Shown piece by piece: positions 56,274-63,320 of a DNA stretch of 64,000 nt; positions within the stretch are counted from its first letter, which is position 1; each line of letters opens with the position of its first letter. Below the pieces are notes generated by a model. The model was not told the DNA's origin, searched no databases, and saw only the letters and a program-made list of their open reading frames with translations. Made by a program: the position numbers and the translations under genes. The DNA lies in assembly GCF_001487165.1 (NCBI RefSeq), contig NZ_LN913006.1, positions 1,511,651 through 1,575,650 on the forward strand, in the 5' to 3' direction. The DNA comes from Blautia massiliensis (ex Durand et al. 2017) (lineage in GTDB: Bacteria; Bacillota; Clostridia; Lachnospirales; Lachnospiraceae).

Positions 56274-56708
56274 TTACATCTTCTCCTTTCGTTTTTTCAT
56301 AGCTTCCTGAAGCCAGTTTGAGTAACTATGCTTCCCGGCTTTTGCTGTTAATGTTAAGCGATGCTCTTCTATCAGCTCCCAGATCCTTTTCCAGAGTTCT
56401 GCGTTCCCAATCCTGGTGCCTCTGGCATCTTCCCAATTGGCTGCTGCCATTTCCGGAAGTTTCCGGATACGGGAGACCACATAAACATCTTCTGTATGGA
56501 CGCAGACATTGCTTGTCTTTCTGATCCGCGATAATGCTGCCACCAGATTTTGAAGGGTTGCACTATGGTATGTTCCAGAAATACATTGGAACCCTTCTGC
56601 TGTTTTAATTGCGCCGGCGCAAATCGTTTCCAGGATATATGCACATTTTCTCTCTGTATTCTTCTGGGCCTTGCTGTCTGCCTCCAGATATATGTCTACT
56701 TTCCACAT
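56274..56708 (-). CDS. Phage RNase H-like protein, catalytic residues degenerate
   Basis: 144 aa. Order of strands and helices follows RNase HI (KVDIYLEADSKAQKNTERKC, LQNLVAALSRIRKTSNVCVH, NAELWKRIWELIEEHRLTLT), but the first-strand Asp-Gly motif and the usual D/E carboxylates are not all conserved. Related phage RNase H-like proteins share AANWEDARGTRIGNAELW. Possibly a structural or nucleic-acid binding version. Carries palindrome copy 3. Confidence 0.7.
   Translation of the reverse strand: MWKVDIYLEADSKAQKNTERKCAYILETICAGAIKTAEGFQCISGTYHSATLQNLVAALSRIRKTSNVCVHTEDVYVVSRIRKLPEMAAANWEDARGTRIGNAELWKRIWELIEEHRLTLTAKAGKHSYSNWLQEAMKKRKEKM
56609..56622. repeat. 14-bp palindrome TTGCGCCGGCGCAA, copy 3
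   Basis: Identical to the copies at 26328 and 52806. Here the reading frame is Cys-Ala-Gly-Ala-Ile, different from copy 2, so selection acts on the nucleic acid and not the peptide. Confidence 0.7.
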
Positions 56709-56709
56709 G

Positions 56710-57468
56710 TCAATCCCTTCTATTCCCTGTTCTGACCAGTATGTAATGCCGGTATGCGTAGCCTGTCACCTTGTTTTTCCCATGTTTTACTGAACCAGGA
56801 ACAATCGCCCATCCCTTTGGTGGTTTCGGATCTCTCGGTATCCCCTGCCTGTCCACCAGGCTCCGTTTCTTTATCTCTTCTTTCTCCGGATCCTTGCGGA
56901 TCAGGTTTCTGGATGGGTGGTACCGTTTCAGGTCCTCTGGCTCATGTTCTTTTAACGGCTTGGTTATGTATTCTGCCAGTTCTCCGGAATCTACGTCATA
57001 TACTCTCTTCGTCTGTGCATGGCCATGGTTCCATAACATTTCCACTAGAAGCCCTGTATCTGTCTCATTGTTTGATTTCCGGTTGACCAGGATATGTACG
57101 TGGGGTCCGCCCTGCTTTCCAATCTCCAAGCGGTATATGTACTTCAACTCCCATCCATATTTTTTATACTTGTCCCGGAGCTTTCGAATGAATTTTGACA
57201 TATCTTTCTGCATCTGTTTCCAGGGCGGCCGTGAGCCTTTCTTGTACGTCAGCGTGAACCAGTAATCTCCTATTCCGAAATTCCATTTAATCAGACGGCG
57301 GACATCCCGTTCCCTTTTCCATTGGTTCTGTTTAGCAATCTCTTCCGGAGTGGCTTTTCTCCTCTTCTGTCTTTTCTGTCCCCTGGCTCCATATCTGCCC
57401 GTATGCTTTTCTTCAACTTCCCTGGTGTTCCCACAGTCCCAGATCCATCTTATATATCCACACTTCAT
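56710..57468 (-). CDS. Rolling-circle replication initiator-like protein (HUH Rep)
   Basis: 252 aa. The HUH motif GGPHVHILVN (about 117-126) and a downstream Tyr motif GELAEYITKPL (about 165) match HUH endonucleases that nick DNA to start replication; WFTLTYKKGSRPP is the usual first motif. N-terminal basic region (GARGQKRQKRRKATPEEIAK). Starts best at ATG 57468. A phage with a HUH Rep may replicate through a rolling-circle or plasmid-like mode. Confidence 0.82.
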   Translation of the reverse strand: MKCGYIRWIWDCGNTREVEEKHTGRYGARGQKRQKRRKATPEEIAKQNQWKRERDVRRLIKWNFGIGDYWFTLTYKKGSRPPWKQMQKDMSKFIRKLRDKYKKYGWELKYIYRLEIGKQGGPHVHILVNRKSNNETDTGLLVEMLWNHGHAQTKRVYDVDSGELAEYITKPLKEHEPEDLKRYHPSRNLIRKDPEKEEIKKRSLVDRQGIPRDPKPPKGWAIVPGSVKHGKNKVTGYAYRHYILVRTGNRRD

Positions 57469-57489
57469 AAGCAATCCTTGTCCTATCTC

Positions 57490-57656
57490 TAATACGTTTA
57501 ATCAAGCCTGTAAGGGGATTCATACCCCAAAAATAAATACGGGCTTTTCACCCGTGCCGCTTGACTGTTCTCCTCCCAGATGCTATGATGATGTTGAACG
57601 TTTACATCTGGGATTTTTCCCTTTGCCAGCACACTGCTATGTGCTGGCATTTTTTA
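57490..57656 (+). ncRNA. Candidate small structured RNA with terminator, antisense to the early transcript
   Basis: On the plus strand are consecutive hairpins GGGG...CCCC, ACGGG CTTTTCA CCCGT, CCCAGATG...CATCTGGG (loop ATGATGATG), and a perfect TGCCAGCACA CTGCTA TGTGCTGGCA followed by TTTTTTATC. The last one is a good plus-strand terminator although no plus-strand protein gene precedes it. This suggests a short RNA of about 150 nt, antisense to the leader of the HUH Rep gene. No clear promoter seen. Confidence 0.4.
57498..57650 (-). CDS. Possible 50-aa phage protein
   Basis: Minus-strand frame PAHSSVLAKGKIPDVNVQHH..., ending GYESPYRLD, between the HUH Rep gene and the small membrane gene. 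The ribosome binding site is weak (GAAG). It occupies the same DNA as the plus-strand hairpins; only one of the two interpretations may be right. Confidence 0.3.
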   Translation of the reverse strand: MPAHSSVLAKGKIPDVNVQHHHSIWEENSQAARVKSPYLFLGYESPYRLD

Positions 57657-57815
57657 TCTTCGTTTCTTATACCCCGTCCCGACCACGGCCACAAACGCCA
57701 CCTGCCAGAACAATCCTACCATCAGGAGCATCTCTGCCGGGCTTCTCCACTGCCAGAACGGCAGATTTGCCACCGGGAGGGCTATACACAGGGATATGAT
57801 CGCATCTCGTTTCAT
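57654..57815 (-). CDS. 53-aa small membrane protein
   Basis: KRDAIISLCIALPVANLPFW and a second hydrophobic stretch MLLMVGLFWQVAFVAVVGTG give two membrane segments, ending YKKRR. Its ATG overlaps the stop of the preceding gene (ATGA). Unknown role; early phage transcript. Confidence 0.6.
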   Translation of the reverse strand: MKRDAIISLCIALPVANLPFWQWRSPAEMLLMVGLFWQVAFVAVVGTGYKKRR

Positions 57816-57991
57816 TTCTTGCCTCTTTTCTTATGTTCTTCATCCACCAGAGGGCTGAGCTCTGCAAGTTCCTTCTCGATCTGGTTCAATTCCAGGCCGT
57901 ATTCCGGTTTCCAGTCCACTCCACTGTGGTTCAGGATCTGTGTCCGTCTGTTTACCAGCTCTATGTATCTGCTTACCTGCTGTGCTGTCAT
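57812..57991 (-). CDS. 59-aa small phage protein
   Basis: TAQQVSRYIELVNRRTQILN, WKPEYGLELNQIEKELAELS, ending KKRGKK: two helices, charged. AAGGAGG precedes the ATG at 57991. Coupled by ATGA overlap to the next gene. Confidence 0.65.
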   Translation of the reverse strand: MTAQQVSRYIELVNRRTQILNHSGVDWKPEYGLELNQIEKELAELSPLVDEEHKKRGKK

Positions 57992-58002
57992 GTGTTCCTC
58001 CT

Positions 58003-58140
58003 TTATGCTGTCTTTTCGTAGTTCATTCCTTCCAGGGCTTCTTTTACACGCCGGAGGATCAACTCCGACGCTTCTTCTTTTGTGAGCTCTCTTTTTTCTC
58101 CGTTTACCTGGATTCTTGTGATAAATTCAATATCTTTCAT
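58003..58140 (-). CDS. 45-aa small phage protein
   Basis: KDIEFITRIQVNGEKRELTK EEASELILRR (two parts) ending MNYEKTA. Ribosome binding site GAGGTG at 9 nt from ATG 58140. First of a run of three small early genes. Similar short proteins with RVKEALEGM endings are common next to phage repressors. Unknown function. Confidence 0.6.
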   Translation of the reverse strand: MKDIEFITRIQVNGEKRELTKEEASELILRRVKEALEGMNYEKTA

Positions 58141-58221
58141 GTTTATCACCTCTGTTATATCTTATGAATGTATTGATTTTTGTGTTTATAAAATTTTCAC
58201 TACTTTGTCGAACGCTTTTTC

Positions 58222-58250
58222 TTGCAGTTTCGACGGTGCGCTCCTATTCT
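58222..58250 (+). promoter_or_regulatory. Probable promoter of the 59-aa plus-strand gene
   Basis: TTGCAG (58222-58227) and TATTCT (58245-58250) are spaced by 17 nt and point to the ATG at 58301. Confidence 0.5.
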
Positions 58251-58300
58251 GTATATACAGGACACTGCCATGCCTGAGTAAAATGAAAGGAGCGATTTCT

Positions 58301-58480
58301 ATGGAAAAAATCACAACCAATGATCTTCGCGAACATCTTGACCATTATTCCGCAGAGTTTCAAAAAATGATCAATAATCCTTCTATTCCACCTGAATATC
58401 AGAGTCTTTTTGACACTCTTTCCAGGAATTGTCACTATATGTTCTCTGAAATTATTGATTATCTAAATCAGGCCGAATAG
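58301..58480 (+). CDS. 59-aa plus-strand protein in the switch region
   Basis: EKITTNDLREHLDHYSAEFQ, then NNPSIPPEYQSLFDTLSRNC, ending IIDYLNQAE: acidic and helical. AAAGGAG precedes ATG 58301 at 9 nt. Orientation is opposite to the early operon and the end overlaps the convergent 57-aa gene by 29 bp. Could be a lysogeny-stage regulator or recombination directionality factor, but no motif proves it. Confidence 0.55.
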   Translation: MEKITTNDLREHLDHYSAEFQKMINNPSIPPEYQSLFDTLSRNCHYMFSEIIDYLNQAE

Positions 58481-58625
58481 CATCTGATTCTTTTTCTGTA
58501 CCGCCTACCTCAAATTCAATTTTTGTTGGCATGTGGTACAGAATCTTTCCAGCTTCATCAATCAGCTTTTTTGCTTTTTCCAGATCCTGTAGCACTTCTG
58601 TTTTTCCTCTTATATTAATCAGCAT
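58452..58625 (-). CDS. 57-aa small phage protein downstream of Cro
   Basis: LINIRGKTEVLQDLEKAKKL, IDEAGKILYHMPTKIEFEVG, ending SDAIRPDLDNQ. AAGGAGG precedes ATG 58625 and lies in the end of the Cro-like gene, so it is co-translated. Too short for standard calling. Unknown role. Confidence 0.62.
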   Translation of the reverse strand: MLINIRGKTEVLQDLEKAKKLIDEAGKILYHMPTKIEFEVGGTEKESDAIRPDLDNQ

Positions 58626-58627
58626 TT

Positions 58628-58831
58628 TCAACTCGCCTCCTTCTGATCTGACAAAAGATATTCCATGGTTACTCCTAAGTAGTCAGAAACTTTCTTGAGT
58701 TTCCCTATTCCAGGCTGATGTGTATCCCATTTATAAATAGTACTTCTCGCAAATCCTAAATCGGCTTCCAGCTTTGTTACCGAAATACCTTTTTGTTTAC
58801 AGGTTTTCTTTATATTTGTATAAATTGGCAT
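58628..58831 (-). CDS. Cro-like HTH (XRE) regulator
   Basis: 67 aa: PIYTNIKKTCKQKGISVTKL then EADLGFARSTIYKWDTHQPG is a complete XRE helix-turn-helix, with KKVSDYLGVTMEYLL at the end. AGGAGGTGC precedes ATG 58831; the longer frame to 58969 crosses operators and is rejected. Divergent from the CI-like gene; operators lie between. First gene of the early (lytic) transcript. Confidence 0.85.
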   Translation of the reverse strand: MPIYTNIKKTCKQKGISVTKLEADLGFARSTIYKWDTHQPGIGKLKKVSDYLGVTMEYLLSDQKEAS

Positions 58832-58853
58832 TTTGCACCTCCTTTGTTTTTTT

Positions 58854-59028
58854 CGCAAAATATTGCGTTTTTCATTGACAAATTGCGCAAAATATTCTAT
58901 ATTAAAAGCGTGACCAATATAATATAGAACGCTATTTTTTATCTTTGACTTTCGCAATATCTTGCGCAACTTGTAATTTTATTATACACAAGATATGGCG
59001 TATGTCAATAGTAAATTGCGCAAAATTT
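58854..59028. promoter_or_regulatory. Divergent operator region of the Cro/CI switch
   Basis: Four related sites: CGCAAAATATTGCG (58854-58867), TTGCGCAAAATATT (58883-58896), CGCAATATCTTGCG (58953-58966) and TTGCGCAAAATTT (59016-59028). Two are palindromes CGCAA-N4-TTGCG. The second covers the -10 of the early promoter, and the fourth touches the ribosome binding site of the CI-like gene, which suggests autoregulation. Confidence 0.75.
58889..58917 (-). promoter_or_regulatory. Early (Cro-side) promoter
   Basis: TTGGTC (58912-58917) and TATTTT (58889-58894) on the minus strand, spacer 17 nt. The -10 box lies inside an operator. Confidence 0.6.
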
Positions 59029-59041
59029 GGAGGAACTTACT

Positions 59042-59461
59042 ATGGGACTTTACGAAAACGTAAAGGAAGCCGCCAAAGCAAAGGGATATTCTATAAACAG
59101 ACTGGAAAAAGAACTTGGATTTGCAAGAAGTTATATAAGTAAATTCAAAAATATAACTCCCAGTGCTGACAAAATTCAAAAGATTGCAGACTTCCTTGAC
59201 GTAACATCTGAATTTCTACTGAACGGAAAAGAAAGCAGTTCTGAATCCGTTCTTACTTCAAAAGACAACCGTGACATCGCCAAAGACCTGGACAACATCA
59301 TGGAGAAACTCACTGCCGGTGAAGATGGCCCTGCCAGTTACAACGGTGAAGAGCTCAGCCCAGATGCCGCAGAGCTGTTCCGGGATGAGTTAGAGATTGC
59401 CCTGAAGCGATTGAAGATCATCAACAAAGAAAAATACACGCCAAAGAAATATAAGAAGTAG
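59042..59461 (+). CDS. CI-like repressor (XRE HTH)
   Basis: 139 aa: N-terminal XRE helix-turn-helix (KAKGYSINRLEKELGFARSY, KIQKIADFLDVTSEFLL) and a helical C-terminal part without a LexA-type protease, KPTSGED-like linker and basic end YTPKKYKK. GGAGG sits 8 nt before ATG 59042. Paired with the following ImmA-like gene, induction is probably through repressor cleavage by that protease, as with ImmR/ImmA. Confidence 0.87.
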   Translation: MGLYENVKEAAKAKGYSINRLEKELGFARSYISKFKNITPSADKIQKIADFLDVTSEFLLNGKESSSESVLTSKDNRDIAKDLDNIMEKLTAGEDGPASYNGEELSPDAAELFRDELEIALKRLKIINKEKYTPKKYKK

Positions 59462-59899
59462 GTGAGATGCTTGAATCGTGACATCAAGAAGATCGTTTCG
59501 TACTATAAAAGAAAAACAGGAACATCAGACCCTTTCGCCATTGCCGATCAGCTTGGTATTCTCTACCAGATCTGTAACCTGCAATTCGAAGGATGCTACA
59601 TGTTCCTGAAAAATCACCGCTACATATTCATTAATAGAAATCTTCCGGAACACGAACAACGTCTGGTCATGGCTCATGAGCTTGGTCATGCTCTCCTGCA
59701 CCGGAAAGAGAACTGTTACTTTATTAGAAATAAAACGCTTTTATTAAATTCAAAGAAGGAAATCGAAGCGAATAAGTTTGCTATGGAGCTACTGTTGCCG
59801 GATTCATTCTTAGATGAATACAGAGACTTTACTATTGATCAAATTTCCAGAATGACTGGATATGAACAAAAATTAATCCAACTTCGCATTGAAAATTAG
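59462..59899 (+). CDS. ImmA/IrrE-type metallopeptidase
   Basis: 145 aa with the zinc motif VMAHELGHALLH (about 71-82) and downstream ligand region EIEANKFAMELLLPDSFL. Cleaves cognate XRE repressors in ICEBs1-like systems. The first possible start is GTG at 59462, directly after the repressor stop; TTG at 59471 has AGGTGAG at better spacing. Either way translation is coupled to the repressor. Confidence 0.88.
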   Translation: MRCLNRDIKKIVSYYKRKTGTSDPFAIADQLGILYQICNLQFEGCYMFLKNHRYIFINRNLPEHEQRLVMAHELGHALLHRKENCYFIRNKTLLLNSKKEIEANKFAMELLLPDSFLDEYRDFTIDQISRMTGYEQKLIQLRIEN

Positions 59900-59917
59900 T
59901 ATTTATTGGAGAATATT

Positions 59918-61510
59918 ATGGAAAAGAACGTATTAGATAAGATTGTTGATAGTAAGAAACTTCCTGTTTTGTTTATAGGGTCTGGAATATCCAAAAGATA
60001 TTTATTTAATTATCCTACTTGGGACGAACTGCTTGAATTATCATTTAAAAAATATAATTCAGATATTTTCCAGTTGCAAAAACATAAAGATGCCCTATTT
60101 CGCCAAAATTTATCCGACTTTGAAATAAATGCTAAACTAGCATCTATCATAGAAAATGAATTTAATGCCGCGTTTTTTGACCGAAAAATAAAATTAAATA
60201 TCGGTAACGCCAAAAACCCCGAATGGGTAAAAAGAGGGATTTCACCTTATAAGATGTTTCTTTCTTCATATTTTAAAAAGATGCATTTACGCAGAGGTCA
60301 TTTAATAGAACAAGAGCTTGAACGCTTTAAGCAACTAAAGAACAAAATTTCAGCAATCATTACAACAAATTACGATTTATTTCTTGAAACATTTATTTTT
60401 CCCGATGACTATACAGTATTTACAAACCAAACTCAGCTTTTCAATTCGGATAGTTACAATATCGCTGAAATATATAAAATACATGGTTCTGCAACTGATG
60501 CTAATTCTATTATCATTACTGAACAAGATTATAGAACTTTTAATGATTCTCGCAAACTTATTATTGCCAAAATGTTAACATTATTCGCTGAATCTCCAAT
60601 TGTATTCTTAGGATATTCTTTTACTGACGAAAATATTCAAGGAATAATTAGCGACTTTTTAGGTTGTTTATCACCAATTCAGCTTCAAAGTATTCATAAC
60701 CACTTTATTTTCATTAGCTATAAAAAAGGAGAATTAAATTTACAACAAATTCAACGAACCATTACCACTCGTCAAGGAAACGAAATTCCTATTACGGAAA
60801 TTCAAACTGATAATTATTTAAAGGTATATGAATCACTTAACAAAATTACACCCGGTATTTCGCCTGTCAAAATCAGAGCAACAAAACGAATAGTTAAAAA
60901 CATCGTTGATAACAATTTATCTTCTGATAATGTAGAAGCAACTATTGTAGGATTAGATGATTTAAATAATATGAATTTTTCTAATAAACCTCTAGCAATT
61001 GCAATTGGTTATCGTGAAAGTATATTAAACAAATTTGGATATGGCATTTTTGATGATACACTGATATTTGAAGACATTTTATATGACAACAAACATTTTG
61101 ATGCTGACTCCATGTGCTCGGATCGATTTAAGTCAATTCCTCATACAAGATTACTTCCTGTATTCAAATATGTAAAAGCAACAACTTTACATATAGATCC
61201 ACTTTCACACTTAGGTGCCTATATAGAAAAACATAATTCTATTGACTTAATTATTACTAAAAAAATTCAAAAATCATTAAAGAACGTTCCAACCATTAAT
61301 AATTTTAATGATCTTTTAGCTGAAATAGATAATGTAACAGGTCTTAATAAAAAAGCCGGACTATTATTAAAAAATATTACTTCTTTTAATATTTCAAAGA
61401 TACGAGAAATATGTAAACGCTTATATTCCTCTGATAAAGAAGAAATTAAAACCTCTACTCATTTCAAAAGATGTGTTATGTATATTGATTTAATGGAAAA
61501 TTATTTCTAA
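59918..61510 (+). CDS. SIR2-domain protein, probable phage-encoded defence NADase
   Basis: 530 aa. An N-terminal SIR2-like domain (about 10-290) shows PVLFIGSGISKRYLFNYPTW (NAD-binding), ITTNYD, the catalytic His in YKIHGSATDANS, and PIVFLGYSFTDENIQ. The C-terminal part (about 300-530) has no recognisable domain. AT content is clearly higher than in neighbouring genes, a sign of separate acquisition. SIR2 proteins of this kind (DSR, Thoeris ThsA, others) deplete NAD+ on infection. Expressed with the repressor in lysogens, it could exclude other phages. Start at ATG 59918 after TTGGAG. Confidence 0.82.
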   Translation: MEKNVLDKIVDSKKLPVLFIGSGISKRYLFNYPTWDELLELSFKKYNSDIFQLQKHKDALFRQNLSDFEINAKLASIIENEFNAAFFDRKIKLNIGNAKNPEWVKRGISPYKMFLSSYFKKMHLRRGHLIEQELERFKQLKNKISAIITTNYDLFLETFIFPDDYTVFTNQTQLFNSDSYNIAEIYKIHGSATDANSIIITEQDYRTFNDSRKLIIAKMLTLFAESPIVFLGYSFTDENIQGIISDFLGCLSPIQLQSIHNHFIFISYKKGELNLQQIQRTITTRQGNEIPITEIQTDNYLKVYESLNKITPGISPVKIRATKRIVKNIVDNNLSSDNVEATIVGLDDLNNMNFSNKPLAIAIGYRESILNKFGYGIFDDTLIFEDILYDNKHFDADSMCSDRFKSIPHTRLLPVFKYVKATTLHIDPLSHLGAYIEKHNSIDLIITKKIQKSLKNVPTINNFNDLLAEIDNVTGLNKKAGLLLKNITSFNISKIREICKRLYSSDKEEIKTSTHFKRCVMYIDLMENYF

Positions 61511-61516
61511 GCAACA

Positions 61517-61570
61517 GAAAAAGTCAGTAAACCTTTTCTGGTAAACACCAAAAACATTACTGACTTTTTC
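61517..61570. terminator. Bidirectional terminator after the SIR2 gene
   Basis: GAAAAAGTCAGTAA (61517-61530) and TTACTGACTTTTTC (61557-61570) pair perfectly over 14 bp with A- and T-runs at both bases. It separates the repressor-ImmA-SIR2 transcript from the recombinase gene. Confidence 0.88.
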
Positions 61571-61649
61571 TAAATAATTATTCAGAACACTTGAGGTTCT
61601 GTGTTCTACTTAATCAACTGTCAACAAAAGGATAAATCCTTTTTTTCTC

Positions 61650-61678
61650 TTGACAATCTGAATAATACTCTTTTTATA
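61650..61678 (+). promoter_or_regulatory. Promoter of the serine recombinase
   Basis: TTGACA (61650-61655) and TTTATA (61673-61678) are spaced by 17 nt. It gives a leader of about 185 nt. Confidence 0.6.
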
Positions 61679-61698
61679 TCGATTTGTCAAGAAATTTC

Positions 61699-61830
61699 CG
61701 TCGACAAAAACCGGCTCCTGCGCCAACAGGAACCGGCATGTAGCTTCCGAAGATGCTACTCATTTCGCAAAAATATTGTATCATCTTCGGAGCGGCTGCA
61801 CAATCAGAACGTTTGTGCGCTGTTATTTTT
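61699..61830 (+). promoter_or_regulatory. Structured leader of the serine recombinase
   Basis: Three stems in the leader: CCGG-CTCCTG...CAGGA-ACCGG (near 61710-61736), GCTTCCGAAGATG...CATCTTCGGAGC (61742-61795) and GCACA...TGTGC (61799-61820). No riboswitch class is recognised. The frame is open through the leader but lacks any start with ribosome binding site until 61868. Confidence 0.45.
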
Positions 61831-61867
61831 GTACCCTTTTTTACATAATTTTAACCGAGGTGATAAA

Positions 61868-63292
61868 ATGCAAAAAAGAATGGCTGCTTTATATGTCCGT
61901 GTTTCCACAGAAGATCAGGCGGAATTGTCTCCGGATGCTCAAAAAAGATTGTTGCTGGAATACGCAAAGAAGAACGATCTCATAACCTGTGAAGAATTTA
62001 TTTTCTGTGAGAGTGTTTCCGGCCGTCACGCCCAAAAACGTCCAGAGTTTCAAAAAATGATTGCAATGGCAAAACAATCCTCTCATCCCTTTGATGTGAT
62101 ACTGGTATGGAAATTCTCTAGGTTTGCTAGAAACCAGGAAGAATCCATCGTATATAAAAGTATGCTCAAGAAAGATGATGTGGAAGTTATCAGTATCTCT
62201 GAGCCGCTCGTAGACGGTCCGTTTGGTTCTCTTATTGAGCGTATCATCGAATGGATGGATGAATATTATTCCATACGGCTCTCCGGTGAGGTAAAGCGTG
62301 GCATGAAAGAGAAAGCTTTGCGCCATGGTTATCAGAGCACCCCTCCCCTTGGTTATAAGGCGGTCGGTGGCGGAAAGCCATTCGTGATTGACGAAGCCAG
62401 CTACGCTATTGTGTCCTATGCTATGAATTTATACGATTGCGAAAATATGGATGAAACCGCTATAGCAAGGAAGTGCAATGATCTAGGATATCGCACTAAG
62501 CGTGGAAACCTCTTTGAACGAAGAAGTATTGACCGTATTTTACGAAATCCTTTTTACTGTGGGACAGTCACATGGAATGGAATGGAATTTGAAGGTTCTC
62601 ATGAGGTCAGAATCTCAAAGGAACGTTTTCAGGAGCGTCAAAAGCTGATCCAGGCCAGGATGCGCCCAGCCAAGTCCCGTAGCGTATCCACATGCAGGCA
62701 CTGGCTGTCTGGACTTTTGAAATGTTCGATCTGTGGCGCCACTCTTGCCTATACCGGTGGCGGCAAAGATGGCTATCATTATTTCAACTGCTGGCAATAT
62801 GCAAAGGGCTATCACAGAGGCACTTCTTCTATTCCGGTAAAAAAGGCTGAAGAAGCTGTTATTGAATATTTTGACAAGATTCTTGAAGGTGCTGACTTTT
62901 CTTATGTCCGGAAAAGTAATTATTCTGTCAATAATGAAGTTACAGTTGATCAGATTCACAAAGAGTTATCCCGGATAGATATGAAAAGCAAACGAATCCA
63001 TGATGCTTATGAAAGTGGAATTGACTCTCTTCAGGAATACAAAGAAAATAAAGAACGTCTGAATGATGATCGATCAAAGTTAGAGTTTGAACTTCACAAC
63101 CTACTGCGCAAGAAAAAAGAAAAGTTTACAGATAAATCAGAGGTTTTGAAAGAGATTAAATCTGTGAATGACGTACTCAAGGATCCGGATGTTGGATATG
63201 AAGAAAAAGGCATGCTTATCCGGACTATTGTTGATCAAATCGTCTGGAATAAAGAAAATAACAAGATGTATTTTGATATTATTGTACATTGA
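61868..63292 (+). CDS. Large serine recombinase (prophage integrase/excisionase)
   Basis: 474 aa. N-terminal resolvase domain (about 5-150) with catalytic Ser13 in LYVRVSTEDQAELS and Arg in WKFSRFARNQEE; recombinase domain (about 165-265); zinc ribbon (about 280-325: LLKCSICGATLAYTGGG ... YHYFNCWQYAKG); C-terminal coiled coil (about 360-450). Starts at 61868 after GAGGTG; the upstream in-frame extension covers the leader. Ends 20 bp before the attachment core, as usual for such integrases. It should recombine the cotJC-attL/attR sites; a directionality factor is needed for excision. Confidence 0.94.
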   Translation: MQKRMAALYVRVSTEDQAELSPDAQKRLLLEYAKKNDLITCEEFIFCESVSGRHAQKRPEFQKMIAMAKQSSHPFDVILVWKFSRFARNQEESIVYKSMLKKDDVEVISISEPLVDGPFGSLIERIIEWMDEYYSIRLSGEVKRGMKEKALRHGYQSTPPLGYKAVGGGKPFVIDEASYAIVSYAMNLYDCENMDETAIARKCNDLGYRTKRGNLFERRSIDRILRNPFYCGTVTWNGMEFEGSHEVRISKERFQERQKLIQARMRPAKSRSVSTCRHWLSGLLKCSICGATLAYTGGGKDGYHYFNCWQYAKGYHRGTSSIPVKKAEEAVIEYFDKILEGADFSYVRKSNYSVNNEVTVDQIHKELSRIDMKSKRIHDAYESGIDSLQEYKENKERLNDDRSKLEFELHNLLRKKKEKFTDKSEVLKEIKSVNDVLKDPDVGYEEKGMLIRTIVDQIVWNKENNKMYFDIIVH

Positions 63293-63295
63293 TTT

Positions 63296-63320
63296 TTTAT
63301 CTGCTATTGCACTCCGGCCC
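63296..63320. other. Right attachment site of the prophage (attR)
   Basis: Core TCCGGCCC at 63313-63320 and, on the prophage side, the arm TTATCTGCTATTGCACTC ending at 63314. This is the inverted counterpart of the left-end arm with 16 of 18 positions matching. Right of the core, cotJC codons 1-31 follow on the minus strand. Confidence 0.85.

Larger units (their letters stand above)
24092..63320. mobile_element. Prophage inserted in cotJC (HK97-type siphovirus, serine integrase)
   Basis: The 39.2-kb element is bounded by an 8-bp direct repeat TCCGGCCC (24092-24099 and 63313-63320) inside two halves of cotJC. Order from the right: large serine recombinase, SIR2 protein, ImmA-like protease, CI/Cro switch, small genes, HUH Rep, RNase H-like, PcfK, PcfJ, regulators, HNH, terminase, portal, ClpP-like protease, capsid, connectors, tail, tape measure, Dit, Tal, invertible tail fibre module, tail protein, holins, endolysin. 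All main modules are present and open, so it may be a functional phage. Insertion in a spore-coat gene, in register for precise restoration, resembles skin-type elements. Confidence 0.93.
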
